A stretch of 35,879 nucleotides of DNA from an uncultured Nitrosomonadales bacterium (GCA_946481065.1 CAMLMA010000005.1:1-35879), one strand, 5' to 3'; counted from the first letter of the stretch, positions 26,909 to 35,879 are shown. Translations and numbers: made by a program. Notes: generated from the letters alone by a model not told the origin.

Positions 26909-28135
26909 ATGGATCCGCAGGCATGTCACACCCAATGCTGCATCGTCGGCGGCGGCCCGGCAGGCATCATGCTCGGCTTTCTGCTGGCGCGCAGCGGTGT
27001 CCGCGTCATGGTTCTCGAAAAGCATGCAGACTTTTTTCGCGACTTCCGCGGTGACACCATCCATCCGTCGACACTCGAACTGATGCACGAGCTGGGTATC
27101 CTCGATGCGTTCCTCAAGTTACCGCACCAGCCCATGCCCACGCTTCAGCTGGTGATCGACGGGCGGACTGTGCCCGGACCCGATTTCTCGCGGTTGCCGA
27201 CGCACGAGAAATATGTGGCGATGATGCCGCAATGGGATTTCCTCGATTTCATCGCGTCGCAAGCCAGCCGTTACGCAGGCTTCGATCTGCGTATGGCGAC
27301 GGAAGCGGTCGGATTGATCGAGAACGAGGGCAGGGTCACCGGTGTGATCGCGGAAACCGCAGAAGGCCGGATGTACATTACCGCGGACCTTGTCGTGGCG
27401 GCAGACGGTCGCGGTTCTGTCGTGCGCGACCAGGCGGCGATGCCGGTGATTGATATCGGCGCGCCTATCGACGTCTTGTGGTTCCGTCTCGCCAAGCCGA
27501 ATGACGCGATCGAGGATGTGATGGGACGCATACAGAATGGCAGGATGATGGTAACGCTCAATCGAGGCGAGTATTACCAGGCCGGCCTGTTGATCCAGAA
27601 GGGTGGCTTTGAGCGGCTCATGCAGCAAGGCCTGGAACACTTCCACGGTTTGGTCGCCACCATCGCCCCTGGCTTGGGCGAAGTCGTAAAAGCCATCGAC
27701 AGCTGGGACATGGTCAAGCTGCTCAGCGTACGCGTCGACCGTCTTGAACGCTGGTATAGACCAGGGCTGCTGTGCATCGGCGATGCGGCGCATGCCATGT
27801 CGCCGATCGGTGGCGTGGGCGTCAATTATGCGGTGCAGGATGCCGTCGCTACCGCCAACCTCCTCGCCGAGAAATTACGCACGGGACGCTGTGGCACTGC
27901 CGACCTGGCTCGGGTGCAACGTCGGCGTGCGTGGCCGGCCCGCGTGATGCAAGGCTTACAGGTGGCCGCGCATCGACGCTTCTTCAGTGGCAAGGCGCCC
28001 AATCGTCCGTTGGCCGTGTCCAGGACCACGACGATCCTCTTGCGCCTGTTCGCGCCGCTGTTGAGGCGGCTGGTCGCCCGTGTCGTCGGCATCGGCTTGC
28101 GTCCGGAACACATCCGCAGCCGCGAATACCGGTGA
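26909..28135 (+). CDS. FAD-dependent monooxygenase (UbiH/PHBH-like, PF01494)
   Basis: The 408-residue product belongs to the class A flavin monooxygenases, which hydroxylate aromatic or similar substrates using NAD(P)H and O2. The FAD-binding GGGPAGIMLGFLLARSG lies at 15-31, the DG motif in VVAADGRGSVVRDQ near residue 165, and the GD motif in LLCIGDAAHAMSPIGGVGVNYAVQDA near 290. The C-terminal 80 residues are basic with a hydrophobic patch near 375-385. The ATG at 26909 has a near-perfect AAAGGAGG ribosome-binding site. Its substrate is unknown and no pathway genes adjoin it. Confidence 0.88.
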   Translation: MDPQACHTQCCIVGGGPAGIMLGFLLARSGVRVMVLEKHADFFRDFRGDTIHPSTLELMHELGILDAFLKLPHQPMPTLQLVIDGRTVPGPDFSRLPTHEKYVAMMPQWDFLDFIASQASRYAGFDLRMATEAVGLIENEGRVTGVIAETAEGRMYITADLVVAADGRGSVVRDQAAMPVIDIGAPIDVLWFRLAKPNDAIEDVMGRIQNGRMMVTLNRGEYYQAGLLIQKGGFERLMQQGLEHFHGLVATIAPGLGEVVKAIDSWDMVKLLSVRVDRLERWYRPGLLCIGDAAHAMSPIGGVGVNYAVQDAVATANLLAEKLRTGRCGTADLARVQRRRAWPARVMQGLQVAAHRRFFSGKAPNRPLAVSRTTTILLRLFAPLLRRLVARVVGIGLRPEHIRSREYR

Positions 28136-28209
28136 TGACCGGCATTCGCCGACCGGGCCGCCATCAGCTATGATATGGGTCTTTCCCGCATATCTTTTTT
28201 GAGAACATC

Positions 28210-28482
28210 ATGGCACGTACAGTCAATTGCATTAAATTAGGTCACGAAGCCGAGGGCCTGGATTTCCCGCCTTACCCGGGCGAGCTGGGCAAGCGCATAT
28301 TCGAGAACGTCTCCAAGGAAGCCTGGGCGGCCTGGATCAAGCATCAGACCATGCTGGTCAACGAGAATCGCCTGAGCCTGGCCGATCCCGCTGCACGCAA
28401 ATATCTCGCCGAACAGACGCAGGCATACTTCTTCGGGGAAGGTGCGGACACGGCTTCTGGCTATGTGCCGCCGAAACCCTAG
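28210..28482 (+). CDS. yggX: Probable Fe(II)-trafficking protein YggX
   Basis: The 90-residue product has the YggX pattern: the N-terminal RTVNCIKLG with conserved Cys7, [28 protein letters not shown] and [12 protein letters not shown]. YggX protects iron-sulphur proteins from oxidative damage and may carry iron to them; it is cytoplasmic. A TATGAT possible -10 lies at 28170-28175 and GAGAA is the ribosome-binding site. Its position near sodB fits an oxidative-stress role. Confidence 0.95.
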   Translation: MARTVNCIKLGHEAEGLDFPPYPGELGKRIFENVSKEAWAAWIKHQTMLVNENRLSLADPAARKYLAEQTQAYFFGEGADTASGYVPPKP

Positions 28483-28496
28483 CACCGCATTTTCAT

Positions 28497-28511
28497 GAAT
28501 ATGTCATATTC
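28497..28511. promoter_or_regulatory. Palindrome upstream of ppk1, possible operator
   Basis: GAATAT, GTC and ATATTC make a perfect inverted repeat in the short yggX-ppk1 gap. ATGTCAT within it resembles a Pho-box half-site (CTGTCAT). The second half-site is poor, so this is only a candidate operator. Confidence 0.3.
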
Positions 28512-28537
28512 GGGTAATACAGTAGCGAGGTCATGAA

Positions 28538-30625
28538 TTGCCACCTGCCCTCAAATTGAATCCCGAATATTTCATCAACCGTGAACTCGGTATCCTCGCC
28601 TTCAACCGTCGCGTGCTGGCGCAGGCGGAGGATGAACGTGTGCCACTGCTGGAGCGCCTGAAGTTCCTGTGCATCTTCAGCAGCAATATGGACGAGTTCT
28701 TCGAGGTGCGCGTCGCCGGCCTCAAGGAGCAGATCAAGTACAACTCCGCTTACACCGGCGCTGACGGGATACCGCCACGCCAGGTGTTCGCGCGCGTCAG
28801 CGCCGAAGCTCACGAGCTGGTCGCCCGCCAGTACACCATCCTCAATGACCTTGTCCTGCCGCGATTGGCGGAAGAGAACATCCGTTTCATCCGGCGTGGG
28901 CACTGGAACGACCAGCAGCGCGAGTGGATCAAGCATTATTTCTTCCGCGAGCTGATGCCCATCCTCACGCCGATCGGACTAGACCCGGCACACCCTTTCC
29001 CGCGGGTATTGAACAAGAGCCTGAATTTTGCCGTGGAGCTGGAAGGCAAGGACGCTTTCGGCCGCAATTCCGGCGTCGCCATCGTACAGGCGCCGCGGGC
29101 GCTACCTCGCGTGATCCGCCTGCCGGACGAGATCGCCGGTTGCGAGTACGGTTTCGTCTTCCTTTCTTCCATCCTGCACGCGCATGTCGACGAATTGTTC
29201 TCCGGCATGCAGGTCAAGGGCTGTTACCAGTTCCGCGTCACGCGCGACAGTGACCTGACGCTGGACGACGAAGACACCAAGGATCTGAGGCTCGCGCTGC
29301 AGGGCGAGCTTTCGCATCGCCAGTATGGCGATGGCGTGCGCCTCGAAGTCGCTGACAGCTGCTCTCAGGAGATGTCGGCCTTCCTGCTCGGCCAGTTCGG
29401 GCTGACGCAGGACGATCTCTACCAGGTCAACGGCCTGGTGAACCTCGTGCGCCTGATGCAGATCCCGGATTGGGTGGATCGGCCTGAACTCAAGTTCCCG
29501 CATTACACCCCCAGCGTACCGAAGGAATTCGCCAAGGAGCCGGATGTGTTCAAGGCCATCCGCAAGGGCGATGTCCTGCTGCATCACCCTTTCCAGTCGT
29601 TCAATCCGGTCATTGAGTTCATCCAGCAGGCGGCGCAGGACCCTGACGTGCTGGCGATCAAGCAGACCTTCTATCGCACCAGTGCCGACTCGACGCTCAT
29701 GCAGTCGCTGATCGAGGCCGCCCAGCGTGGCAAGGAAGTGACCGTGGTGGTCGAGCTACTGGCGCGTTTCGACGAGGAAGCCAACATCAACTGGGCAGCC
29801 AAGCTGGAAGCGGCTGGCGCGCATGTGGTGTATGGCGTGGTGGGCCATAAGACGCACGCCAAGATGGCGATGGTGGTGCGGCGCGAAGAAGGCAAGCTAC
29901 GCCGTTACGTACATCTCTCGACTGGCAACTACCATCCACGCACGGCCCGCCTCTATACCGATTTCGGCCTACTCACCTGCCGCGACGAGATCTGCGAGGA
30001 CGTCAATGATGTCTTCGCCCAGCTGACAGGTCTCGGCAAAGCGAGCAAGTTGCGCCACCTCTGGCAGTCACCCTTTACCTTGCATCAACGCGTGATCAAG
30101 GCCATCAACCATGAAGCCGAGATGGCACGCGCAGGCAAGAAGGCGCGCATCATCGCCAAGATGAACGCCCTGCTCGACGCCGATATCATCCGCGCACTCT
30201 ACGATGCCTCCAATGCCGGCGTGCAGATCGAGCTCATCGTGCGGGGCGTTTGTGCGCTCAAGCCCGGCATCCCGGGCGTATCCGAACATATCCGCGTCAT
30301 CTCCATCGTCGGGCGATTCCTCGAACACTCGCGTATCTTCTATTTCTACAACAACCGTGAAGAGAACCTGTATCTGTCGAGCGCAGACTGGATGTACCGC
30401 AACTTCTTCCGGCGCATCGAAGTGTGTTTTCCGGTGCTGGACGTCAAGCTCAAAAAGCGCATCATCAAGGAAGGCCTGGAGCCTTACTTGCGGGACAACG
30501 TCAATGCTTGGGAGATGCTGCCGGACAGCAGCTATCGTTTGAGACCGGCCCGGCGCGGTAACCATTTCTGCGCACAGACCCACCTCGCTGTGGAATACGG
30601 GCAGGAGCTGCCGCTCGAGAGCTAG
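28538..30625 (+). CDS. ppk1: Polyphosphate kinase 1
   Basis: PPK1 makes polyphosphate reversibly from ATP. The 695-residue product (E. coli 688) has the N-terminal domain starting at FINRELGILAFNRRVL, then FSSNMDEFFEVRVAGLKEQ. The catalytic core shows QTFYRTSADSTLMQSLIEAA, the phospho-accepting His440 in HKTHAKMAM and His459 in RRYVHLSTGNYHPRTARLYTD. The start is a TTG at 28538 with GAGG seven bases upstream; the ATG at 28533 is in another frame. It is convergent with ppx, whose stop codon shares bases with its own. Confidence 0.96.
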   Translation: MPPALKLNPEYFINRELGILAFNRRVLAQAEDERVPLLERLKFLCIFSSNMDEFFEVRVAGLKEQIKYNSAYTGADGIPPRQVFARVSAEAHELVARQYTILNDLVLPRLAEENIRFIRRGHWNDQQREWIKHYFFRELMPILTPIGLDPAHPFPRVLNKSLNFAVELEGKDAFGRNSGVAIVQAPRALPRVIRLPDEIAGCEYGFVFLSSILHAHVDELFSGMQVKGCYQFRVTRDSDLTLDDEDTKDLRLALQGELSHRQYGDGVRLEVADSCSQEMSAFLLGQFGLTQDDLYQVNGLVNLVRLMQIPDWVDRPELKFPHYTPSVPKEFAKEPDVFKAIRKGDVLLHHPFQSFNPVIEFIQQAAQDPDVLAIKQTFYRTSADSTLMQSLIEAAQRGKEVTVVVELLARFDEEANINWAAKLEAAGAHVVYGVVGHKTHAKMAMVVRREEGKLRRYVHLSTGNYHPRTARLYTDFGLLTCRDEICEDVNDVFAQLTGLGKASKLRHLWQSPFTLHQRVIKAINHEAEMARAGKKARIIAKMNALLDADIIRALYDASNAGVQIELIVRGVCALKPGIPGVSEHIRVISIVGRFLEHSRIFYFYNNREENLYLSSADWMYRNFFRRIEVCFPVLDVKLKKRIIKEGLEPYLRDNVNAWEMLPDSSYRLRPARRGNHFCAQTHLAVEYGQELPLES

Positions 30626-32121
30626 GTCTCGTCCTCGACGCGTAACTCGACGCCAGCTTCTTTCCAGTAGGCGATCTCGTTACCCAATTCGGCACGGGTC
30701 AGGGGGTTGCGCTCCAGCCAGCCCGACGCGATCTCGAGGCGGAATCCCTTGCTGTTCCAACCCAGGTGCAAAGGCGGGCTATGTTCATCGAGCCGATTGC
30801 GATTGAACAGGATCGCCAGTCGCAGCACCAGGATCATCGCACAACGATCGTCTTCAAGCGGCGGCAAGCCGACTTTGGTCAGTGAACGACGCTGAGCCCG
30901 CACCAGCAGACCGAGCGTGGATTGCTCCATGCGCGAGAACCCCGGCATATCGGCATTCTCGACGATATAGGCGGAATGCTTGTGATAGCCACTGTGCGCG
31001 ATGGAAATGCCGATCTCGTGCAAATCCGCCGCCCAGGCCAGATACTGACGCACGGTTTCCGGATCCATGCGCAAACCGTCTTCGATCTGTGCCAGCAATG
31101 CCAGCGCCAGCTGTTCGACCCGCGCGGATTGCTTCTCGTCGACCTGATAGCGCCGCATGAAATGCGAGACGGTCGCCTCACGCGTATCCTGATGATGCAT
31201 GCGGCCCAGCAGCTCGTAGAGCACGCCTTCACGCAAGGCACTGGTAGCTGTGGTCATGCGTTCGATACCGAGCGACTCGAACGCCGCAAGCATGATGGTG
31301 AGGCCACCTGGCAGCACCGCTGCGCGATCTGCGCTAAGGCCGGGCAATTCGAGCTTGCGGCTGTCCTTGGCGGCCAGCAACCATTCGCGCAGGGTCCACA
31401 AACCGGCACGGGTGATCTCGCCGTCGCTGAGGCCGTTGAGCCGCATGATCTCCCCCAGCGCACGTGCTGTACCGGACGAACCTACAGCTTCCTGCCAGTG
31501 ACCGGCGATAAAATTCTTGCGGATGTTCTCGATCTCGCTGGCGGCAGCGATATGGGCTTTTTCCAGGCTGGCCTCGGTGATCTTGCCTTCGGGAAAGTAC
31601 TTCAGACTGAAGCTGACGCAGCCCATGTACAGGCTTTCCATCTCCAGGGGTTCGTAACCCTCGCCGACGATGAATTCGGTAGAGCCGCCGCCGATATCGA
31701 TGACCAGCCGTCTATGGGTCGCGGGCGGCAGGTCGTGGCTGACACCGACGAAGATCATGCGCGCCTCTTCGCGGCCGGCAATGATCTCGATAGGGAACCC
31801 CAGCGCTTCCTGGGCTTGCTGCAACAGCTGGGCGGAATTCTTGGCGACTCGGAAGGTATTGGTCGCGACGGCACGGACGGCCTGTGGCGGCAGACCTCGC
31901 AGGCGCTCGCCGAAGCGTTTGAGACAATCGATCGCCCGTTGCTGGGCGTCGGCGTCTAGCTGCTTGTCCTTGCCCAGACCTGCACCGAGGCGCACAGCCT
32001 CGCGCAGGGAATCATGGAAGATCAGCTGGTCGTCGACGACCCGGGCGAGTTGTAGCCTGAAACTGTTGGAGCCAAGATCGACAGCGGCGATTTCAGGGAA
32101 TGCTGGGTTTTTGTCAGCCAA
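30622..32121 (-). CDS. ppx: Exopolyphosphatase (Ppx/GppA family)
   Basis: Ppx removes terminal phosphate from polyphosphate. The 499-residue product has the phosphatase fold: AAVDLGSNSFRLQLAR, AVATNTFRVAKNS, IAGREEARMIFVGV, the ATPase-like VIDIGGGSTEFIVGEG, and GSSGTARALGEI. A C-terminal HD-like region (AADLHEIGISIAHSGYHKHSAYIV) matches the full-length enzyme. A pure GppA, which also acts on pppGpp, cannot be excluded, but the place facing ppk1 supports Ppx. It begins 33 bases after phoU and is probably co-transcribed with it. Confidence 0.93.
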   Translation of the reverse strand: MADKNPAFPEIAAVDLGSNSFRLQLARVVDDQLIFHDSLREAVRLGAGLGKDKQLDADAQQRAIDCLKRFGERLRGLPPQAVRAVATNTFRVAKNSAQLLQQAQEALGFPIEIIAGREEARMIFVGVSHDLPPATHRRLVIDIGGGSTEFIVGEGYEPLEMESLYMGCVSFSLKYFPEGKITEASLEKAHIAAASEIENIRKNFIAGHWQEAVGSSGTARALGEIMRLNGLSDGEITRAGLWTLREWLLAAKDSRKLELPGLSADRAAVLPGGLTIMLAAFESLGIERMTTATSALREGVLYELLGRMHHQDTREATVSHFMRRYQVDEKQSARVEQLALALLAQIEDGLRMDPETVRQYLAWAADLHEIGISIAHSGYHKHSAYIVENADMPGFSRMEQSTLGLLVRAQRRSLTKVGLPPLEDDRCAMILVLRLAILFNRNRLDEHSPPLHLGWNSKGFRLEIASGWLERNPLTRAELGNEIAYWKEAGVELRVEDET

Positions 32122-32154
32122 AACCGACCTTTAGACAAGAACTACTGTTGATGC

Positions 32155-32862
32155 TTATGGTTGCAGTGTTTCGCGTTCCATTTCCTGCACAGTAGTATGC
32201 CGTACATCCTTGCCTTTGACCATGTAGACCACGTACTCGGCGATGTTCTTCGCATGGTCGCCGATGCGCTCGATGGCCTTGGCCACGAACAGCACTTCCA
32301 GCGACATGGAGATCGTCCGCGGGTCTTCCAGCATGAAGGTGATGAGTTGACGCATGGCGGCGCGGAACTGCTCATCGACCTGTTCGTCCTGCTTGGCGAC
32401 ATCGACGGTCTTGCTGACGTCGAGTCGGGCGAAGGCGTCGAGCGAGGTGCGCAGCATCTCGCGCACGAGGCCGACCATGGTCTTGATTTCATTGAAACGC
32501 GGGGTGTACATGCGATCGGACTCGTAGATCTTCTGGGCGACGCGGGCGATCTTGGTCGCTTCATCGCCGATGCGTTCAAGGTCGGTGATGGTCTTGACCA
32601 CCATCATGATCATGCGCAGATCACCGGCTGCCGGCTGGCGGCGGGCGATGATATGACTGCAATCCTCGTCGACCTGGACTTCCAGTGCATTGACGCGATG
32701 GTCGTTGGAAACGACATCATCAGCAAGTTTGGCATTGGCGTTGACCAGCGCATCGAGCGCGTTGACGATCTGTTGCTCGACCAGGCCGCCCATCTGCAGG
32801 ACCTTGGCGCGTACGGATTCCAGCTCAGCATCGTATTGCTTGTAAGTATGTTCAAATTGCAT
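32155..32862 (-). CDS. phoU: Phosphate signalling protein PhoU
   Basis: PhoU restrains the PhoR/PhoB response and phosphate uptake through Pst. The 235-residue product is all helical, with two repeats of three helices. The metal-binding motif TITDLERIGDEATKIA (about residue 94) recurs as AKAIERIGDHAKNIAEY (about 197). The ATG at 32862 was chosen because an AAAGGA sits seven bases upstream; a GTG just before it gives one more residue. It lies between rpiA and ppx, away from any pst or phoB genes in this window. Confidence 0.95.
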   Translation of the reverse strand: MQFEHTYKQYDAELESVRAKVLQMGGLVEQQIVNALDALVNANAKLADDVVSNDHRVNALEVQVDEDCSHIIARRQPAAGDLRMIMMVVKTITDLERIGDEATKIARVAQKIYESDRMYTPRFNEIKTMVGLVREMLRTSLDAFARLDVSKTVDVAKQDEQVDEQFRAAMRQLITFMLEDPRTISMSLEVLFVAKAIERIGDHAKNIAEYVVYMVKGKDVRHTTVQEMERETLQP

Positions 32863-32956
32863 CACGCAGTCCTTTAACGCTTGTATGTCAGTTTTCCAGA
32901 CTAACAGCCGATTGTGACATTTTCATGTACCAAAAACACTCATTCCGCGCCGACGG

Positions 32957-33613
32957 TCAGCGCTTGTAGGTCTTCACACCTTCTTGCGTCGCCAGCAGCA
33001 GGACATCGGCAGGGCGCGCCGCGAACAAACCATTGGTCACGACGCCGACGATCTGGTTGATCTGGGCTTCAATCGCCACCGGATCGACGATCTTGAGGCC
33101 GGAGACGTCAAGGATCTTGTTGCCGTTATCGGTCGTGAAATCACGCAGCTTGGGCTGCCCGCCCATCGCCACCAGCGCGCGTGCCACCTGGGCCTGCGCC
33201 ATGGGGATGACTTCCACCGGCAATGGGAAAGCGCCCAGTACGGGCACCAGTTTGCTCTGGTCGCAGATGCAGATGAAAGACTTGGCGACCGCGGCGACGA
33301 TCTTCTCGCGCGTCAACGCGCCGCCTCCGCCCTTCAGCATGTGCATGTGTTCGGTGATCTCATCGGCACCATCGACATAGATATCGAGGCTGTCGACCTG
33401 GTTCATGTCGTAGACCTTGATGCCATGAGCGCGCAGGCGCTCGGCCGTGGCTTCCGAGCTGGCGACAGCGCCGTCGATCTTGCCTTTGACTTTAGCCAGC
33501 GCATCGATGAAATAGTTGGCGGTGGAACCGGTACCGACACCGATGATGCCACCCTTGACGTAAGCGACCGCAGCTTCTGCTACTTGTTGTTTTAATTCGT
33601 CTTGTGTTGCCAT
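32957..33613 (-). CDS. rpiA: Ribose-5-phosphate isomerase A
   Basis: RpiA interconverts ribose-5-phosphate and ribulose-5-phosphate. The 218-residue product has [59 protein letters not shown] (catalytic Asp and Glu in this block) and the final [14 protein letters not shown]. The length is normal. It is divergent from ilvA with a short shared intergenic region, and its stop is 94 bases before phoU. Confidence 0.97.
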   Translation of the reverse strand: MATQDELKQQVAEAAVAYVKGGIIGVGTGSTANYFIDALAKVKGKIDGAVASSEATAERLRAHGIKVYDMNQVDSLDIYVDGADEITEHMHMLKGGGGALTREKIVAAVAKSFICICDQSKLVPVLGAFPLPVEVIPMAQAQVARALVAMGGQPKLRDFTTDNGNKILDVSGLKIVDPVAIEAQINQIVGVVTNGLFAARPADVLLLATQEGVKTYKR

Positions 33614-33615
33614 TT

Positions 33616-33645
33616 TTACTTTAACCCTTACGTTTTCTTTATAAT
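33616..33645 (+). promoter_or_regulatory. Predicted promoter for ilvA
   Basis: TTTACT (33616-33621), an 18-base spacer and a perfect TATAAT (33640-33645) precede ilvA, giving a leader of about 30 bases. The -35 matches only four of six consensus bases. Confidence 0.5.
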
Positions 33646-33683
33646 CGAGTGCAATTTTGAATGATACACCCCCCAGCCTCCAA

Positions 33684-35195
33684 ATGAAAAACGACTACCT
33701 GGAAAAAATCCGCTCTGCCCGCGTCTACGATGTCGCCGAGAAGACCGCGCTGGATCTCCAGCCCAATCTCTCGGCACGTCTTGGCAACCAGGTGCTGCTG
33801 AAGCGGGAGGATACGCAGCCCGTTTTCTCATTCAAGCTGCGCGGCGCCTACAACAAGATGGCCCATTTGCCGCCAGAAGCGCTACAGCGCGGGGTGATCG
33901 CGGCCTCGGCGGGCAATCATGCGCAGGGGGTCGCGCTGGCTGCGCAAAAACTCGGTTGCCGCGCCGTCATCGTCATGCCAACCACCACACCGCTGATCAA
34001 GATCGACGCAGTGCGCTCCCGCGGCTCTGAAGTCGTGCTGTATGGTGACTCGTATTCGGATGCCTATGTGCATGCACTGGAACTGGAAGCCTCGCAGGGC
34101 CTGACCTTCGTCCATCCTTATGACGATCCGGACGTCATCGCCGGCCAGGGCACCATCGCCATGGAGATCCTCGATGACTATCACCAGCCGATCGAAGCCA
34201 TCTTCTGCTGTGTCGGCGGTGGCGGCCTGATCGCCGGGATCGCTGCCTACGTCAAGCAGGTCCGCCCGGAGATCAAGATCATCGGTGTCGAAGCGGTGGA
34301 TGCCGATGCCATGGCACGTTCGTTGAAGACCGGGGAACGGGTGATGCTGGAACAGGTCGGCCTGTTCGCTGACGGCGCCGCGGTCAAGCAGGTCGGCGTG
34401 CACACGCTGGCGCTGGCAAAGGAATACGTCGATGAGATGATCCTGGTCGATAACGACGCCATCTGTGCCGCGATCAAGGATGTGTTCGAGGATACACGCT
34501 CCATCCTCGAACCGGCCGGCGCGTTGGCCGTTGCCGGCCTCAAGGAATACGTCAAGCGTAACCGCGTCAGCGGCAAGACGTTCGTCGGCATCGCCTCGGG
34601 CGCCAACATGAATTTCGACCGCCTGCGTTTCGTCGCCGAACGCGCCGAGATCGGCGAAATGCGTGAAGCAGTCTTGGCAGTGACCATCCCTGAAGTCCCC
34701 GGCTCGTTCAAAAAGTTCTGCCGGCTACTCGGCGACCGCAGCATCACGGAATTCAACTACCGCTATTCCGACCCGCACAAGGCCCACATCTTCGTCGGCA
34801 TCGCGATCCATGATCGGGGCGAGGCCACACGACTCGTGCATATGCTGCAGGACCATGGTCTCGGTGCGCTCGACCTCACCGATAACGAAGTCGCCAAACT
34901 CCACCTGCGCCACCTCGTCGGCGGCCACGCCCCCCAGGCCGAACATGAGCAGGTATACCGCTTCGAGTTTCCGGAAAAGCCGGGCGCGCTCATGAAGTTC
35001 CTCGACACCATGGGCCATGACTGGAACATCAGCCTCTTCCACTACCGCAATCACGGCGCCGATTATGGTCGTGTGCTGGTCGGCATGCAGGTACCGCCAG
35101 CAGAAAAGGTCGAATTCAAGACCTTCCTCGACCAGCTCGGCTATCCGTATTGGGATGAGAGCGACAATCCCGCCTACCGCCTGTTCCTCGGATAA
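33684..35195 (+). CDS. ilvA: Threonine deaminase, biosynthetic
   Basis: IlvA converts threonine to 2-oxobutanoate, the first step of isoleucine synthesis, with PLP. The 503-residue product has the PLP lysine in [28 protein letters not shown], the phosphate-binding [15 protein letters not shown] and [14 protein letters not shown]. Two ACT-like regulatory domains occupy about 330-503 ([26 protein letters not shown] and [21 protein letters not shown]), which marks the isoleucine-inhibited biosynthetic form. A TTG at 33657 is in frame, but the ATG at 33684 matches relatives better. Confidence 0.97.
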   Translation: MKNDYLEKIRSARVYDVAEKTALDLQPNLSARLGNQVLLKREDTQPVFSFKLRGAYNKMAHLPPEALQRGVIAASAGNHAQGVALAAQKLGCRAVIVMPTTTPLIKIDAVRSRGSEVVLYGDSYSDAYVHALELEASQGLTFVHPYDDPDVIAGQGTIAMEILDDYHQPIEAIFCCVGGGGLIAGIAAYVKQVRPEIKIIGVEAVDADAMARSLKTGERVMLEQVGLFADGAAVKQVGVHTLALAKEYVDEMILVDNDAICAAIKDVFEDTRSILEPAGALAVAGLKEYVKRNRVSGKTFVGIASGANMNFDRLRFVAERAEIGEMREAVLAVTIPEVPGSFKKFCRLLGDRSITEFNYRYSDPHKAHIFVGIAIHDRGEATRLVHMLQDHGLGALDLTDNEVAKLHLRHLVGGHAPQAEHEQVYRFEFPEKPGALMKFLDTMGHDWNISLFHYRNHGADYGRVLVGMQVPPAEKVEFKTFLDQLGYPYWDESDNPAYRLFLG

Positions 35196-35212
35196 GCCAC
35201 CAGTTGGTGGCT
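35195..35212 (+). terminator. Hairpin after ilvA, weak terminator candidate
   Basis: AGCCACCA and TGGTGGCT form a perfect 8-base palindromic stem with a GT centre right at the ilvA stop. There is no T tract. In the remaining 225 bases to the next gene (35213-35437) I saw nothing definite: no RNA gene and no convincing promoter. Confidence 0.4.
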
Positions 35213-35437
35213 GACTGCAGCCAGCGACCGTCGCCCACCTTGAACCGCTCATGCAAGCAGCTGTTTATCAATCATATTTTTGCCCATGCGGACAAGAATG
35301 GATATTGCTTGGTATAGCGACGTGACCGCGACGCAGATCGGCATCGATTCATAATGAACCTATGCGGCGCAAGACAGACCAACCCTACACATTCGTTTTG
35401 ATACGTTTTCAGAAACCAAGAAGAGGAGATAACAGCG

Positions 35438-35879
35438 ATGAATAACCACCCCCTCGCCACCAGGTTGCGTGCAGCGTCCATGGTCGCGATCCTGGCTTCG
35501 GCCAGCGTGCTCGGCGCGTGTACCAAGGAACCGGAGACTCCGCCAGAGCCGGCACCAGCCCCTGAGGCGAGCACAATGAAGCATGACAACGTCGCTTATG
35601 TCACCAACCAGGACGGCGGCGTGACGGTCATCGACCTGGCAACGATGGAAACCATCAGCGACATCGACGTCAAGGGTGAAGGCCCGCGCGGCGTCGGGGT
35701 GACGGATGACGGCAAATTGCTCATCACCGCCAACAAGGACAACGGCAATATCTCGGTGATCGACACCGCTACCGGCAAACTCGTGAAACATATCGAAGTC
35801 GGCAAGAATCCGGAGTTCGTGCGCGTCAAGGGCGACTATGCCTTCGTCTCGTTCGAACCCAGCTCCAAGGGTGGCCCGC
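35438..35879 (+). CDS. Beta-propeller (YVTN-type) lipoprotein, partial
   Basis: The first 147 residues are in the window. A lipoprotein signal peptide ends in the lipobox LGAC with Cys28, then a Pro/Glu-rich linker (about 29-45, KEPETPPEPAPAPEA). From residue 51, YVTN-type repeats begin: VAYVTNQDGGVTVIDLATM, GPRGVGVTDDGKLLITAN, and NGNISVIDTATGKLV. This predicts a surface or periplasmic seven-bladed propeller. A good ribosome-binding site (AAGAGGAGA) precedes the ATG. The role is unknown; the 3' part beyond the window may help. Confidence 0.88.
   Translation, partial: MNNHPLATRLRAASMVAILASASVLGACTKEPETPPEPAPAPEASTMKHDNVAYVTNQDGGVTVIDLATMETISDIDVKGEGPRGVGVTDDGKLLITANKDNGNISVIDTATGKLVKHIEVGKNPEFVRVKGDYAFVSFEPSSKGGP

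Noticed and set aside
30922..31959. A 345-codon open frame on the plus strand
   Set aside because: Antisense to ppx with low-complexity translation; shadow frame.
32866..32956. Pho box upstream of phoU
   Set aside because: ATGTCAC and CTGTTAG resemble half-sites but their spacing is 13 rather than 11 bases and the matches are poor.

Overview
The window reads as a contiguous, gene-dense piece of a Betaproteobacterium chromosome (high G+C, short intergenic gaps, almost every frame filled). Gene order supports this: def-fmt-htpX-rsmB-DUF4390-ntrY-ntrX in one run, LysM-dprA-smg diverging from it, metK-(SAH riboswitch)-ahcY-small membrane protein-metF, and lpxL-dapF-DUF484-xerC. A gene of the formaldehyde-activating enzyme (Fae) family hints at a methylotroph or a relative of one (a Nitrosomonadales/Methylophilaceae-like organism would fit), but this copy has lost the catalytic histidine, so it is a weak lifestyle marker. 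No rRNA, tRNA, CRISPR array, prophage or insertion sequence was seen.

Layout. 1-520: 5' part of purU (minus). 687-3069: a GyrI-like membrane-anchored protein, a CobD/CbiB-AmpE-like membrane protein and ispH (plus), ending in a strong bidirectional terminator. 3148-5387: DoxX (minus), a tiny lipoprotein, a GNAT acetyltransferase, the Fae-like gene with its own terminator, and a TfoX-N protein. 5393-13067: the minus-strand translation/membrane-stress/two-component run from def to ntrX. 13173-15894: LysM protein, dprA and smg (plus). 15944-20035: the activated-methyl cycle on the minus strand (metK, SAH riboswitch, ahcY, PF04020-like membrane protein, metF). 20121-23487: lpxL, dapF, DUF484, xerC (plus). 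23651-28482: sodB, a DUF2946-like small protein, a TonB-dependent receptor, a flavin monooxygenase and yggX. 28538-32862: the polyphosphate/phosphate module, ppk1 convergent with ppx and phoU. 32957-35195: rpiA (minus) and ilvA (plus), divergent. 35438-end: the start of a beta-propeller lipoprotein.

How the genes fit together. PurU, Fmt and MetF all use one-carbon tetrahydrofolates. MetK makes SAM, AhcY removes the SAH product, and the SAH riboswitch lets SAH itself raise ahcY expression. PPK1 makes polyphosphate, Ppx degrades it, and PhoU links the pair to phosphate signalling. SodB, YggX and the Fur-like operator form an iron/oxidative-stress neighbourhood.

Most of the window is conserved housekeeping DNA, and I found no convincing new multi-gene defence or mobile system. 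The observations most worth a second look are: the Fae homologue without its catalytic His; an NtrX whose AAA+ domain has lost Walker A, Walker B, the GAFTGA loop and the arginine fingers; the SAH riboswitch with its own promoter built into the metK 3' hairpin; a Cys/His-rich small secreted protein paired with a TonB receptor; and the membrane-anchored GyrI-like protein coupled to an orphan CobD/AmpE-like protein.
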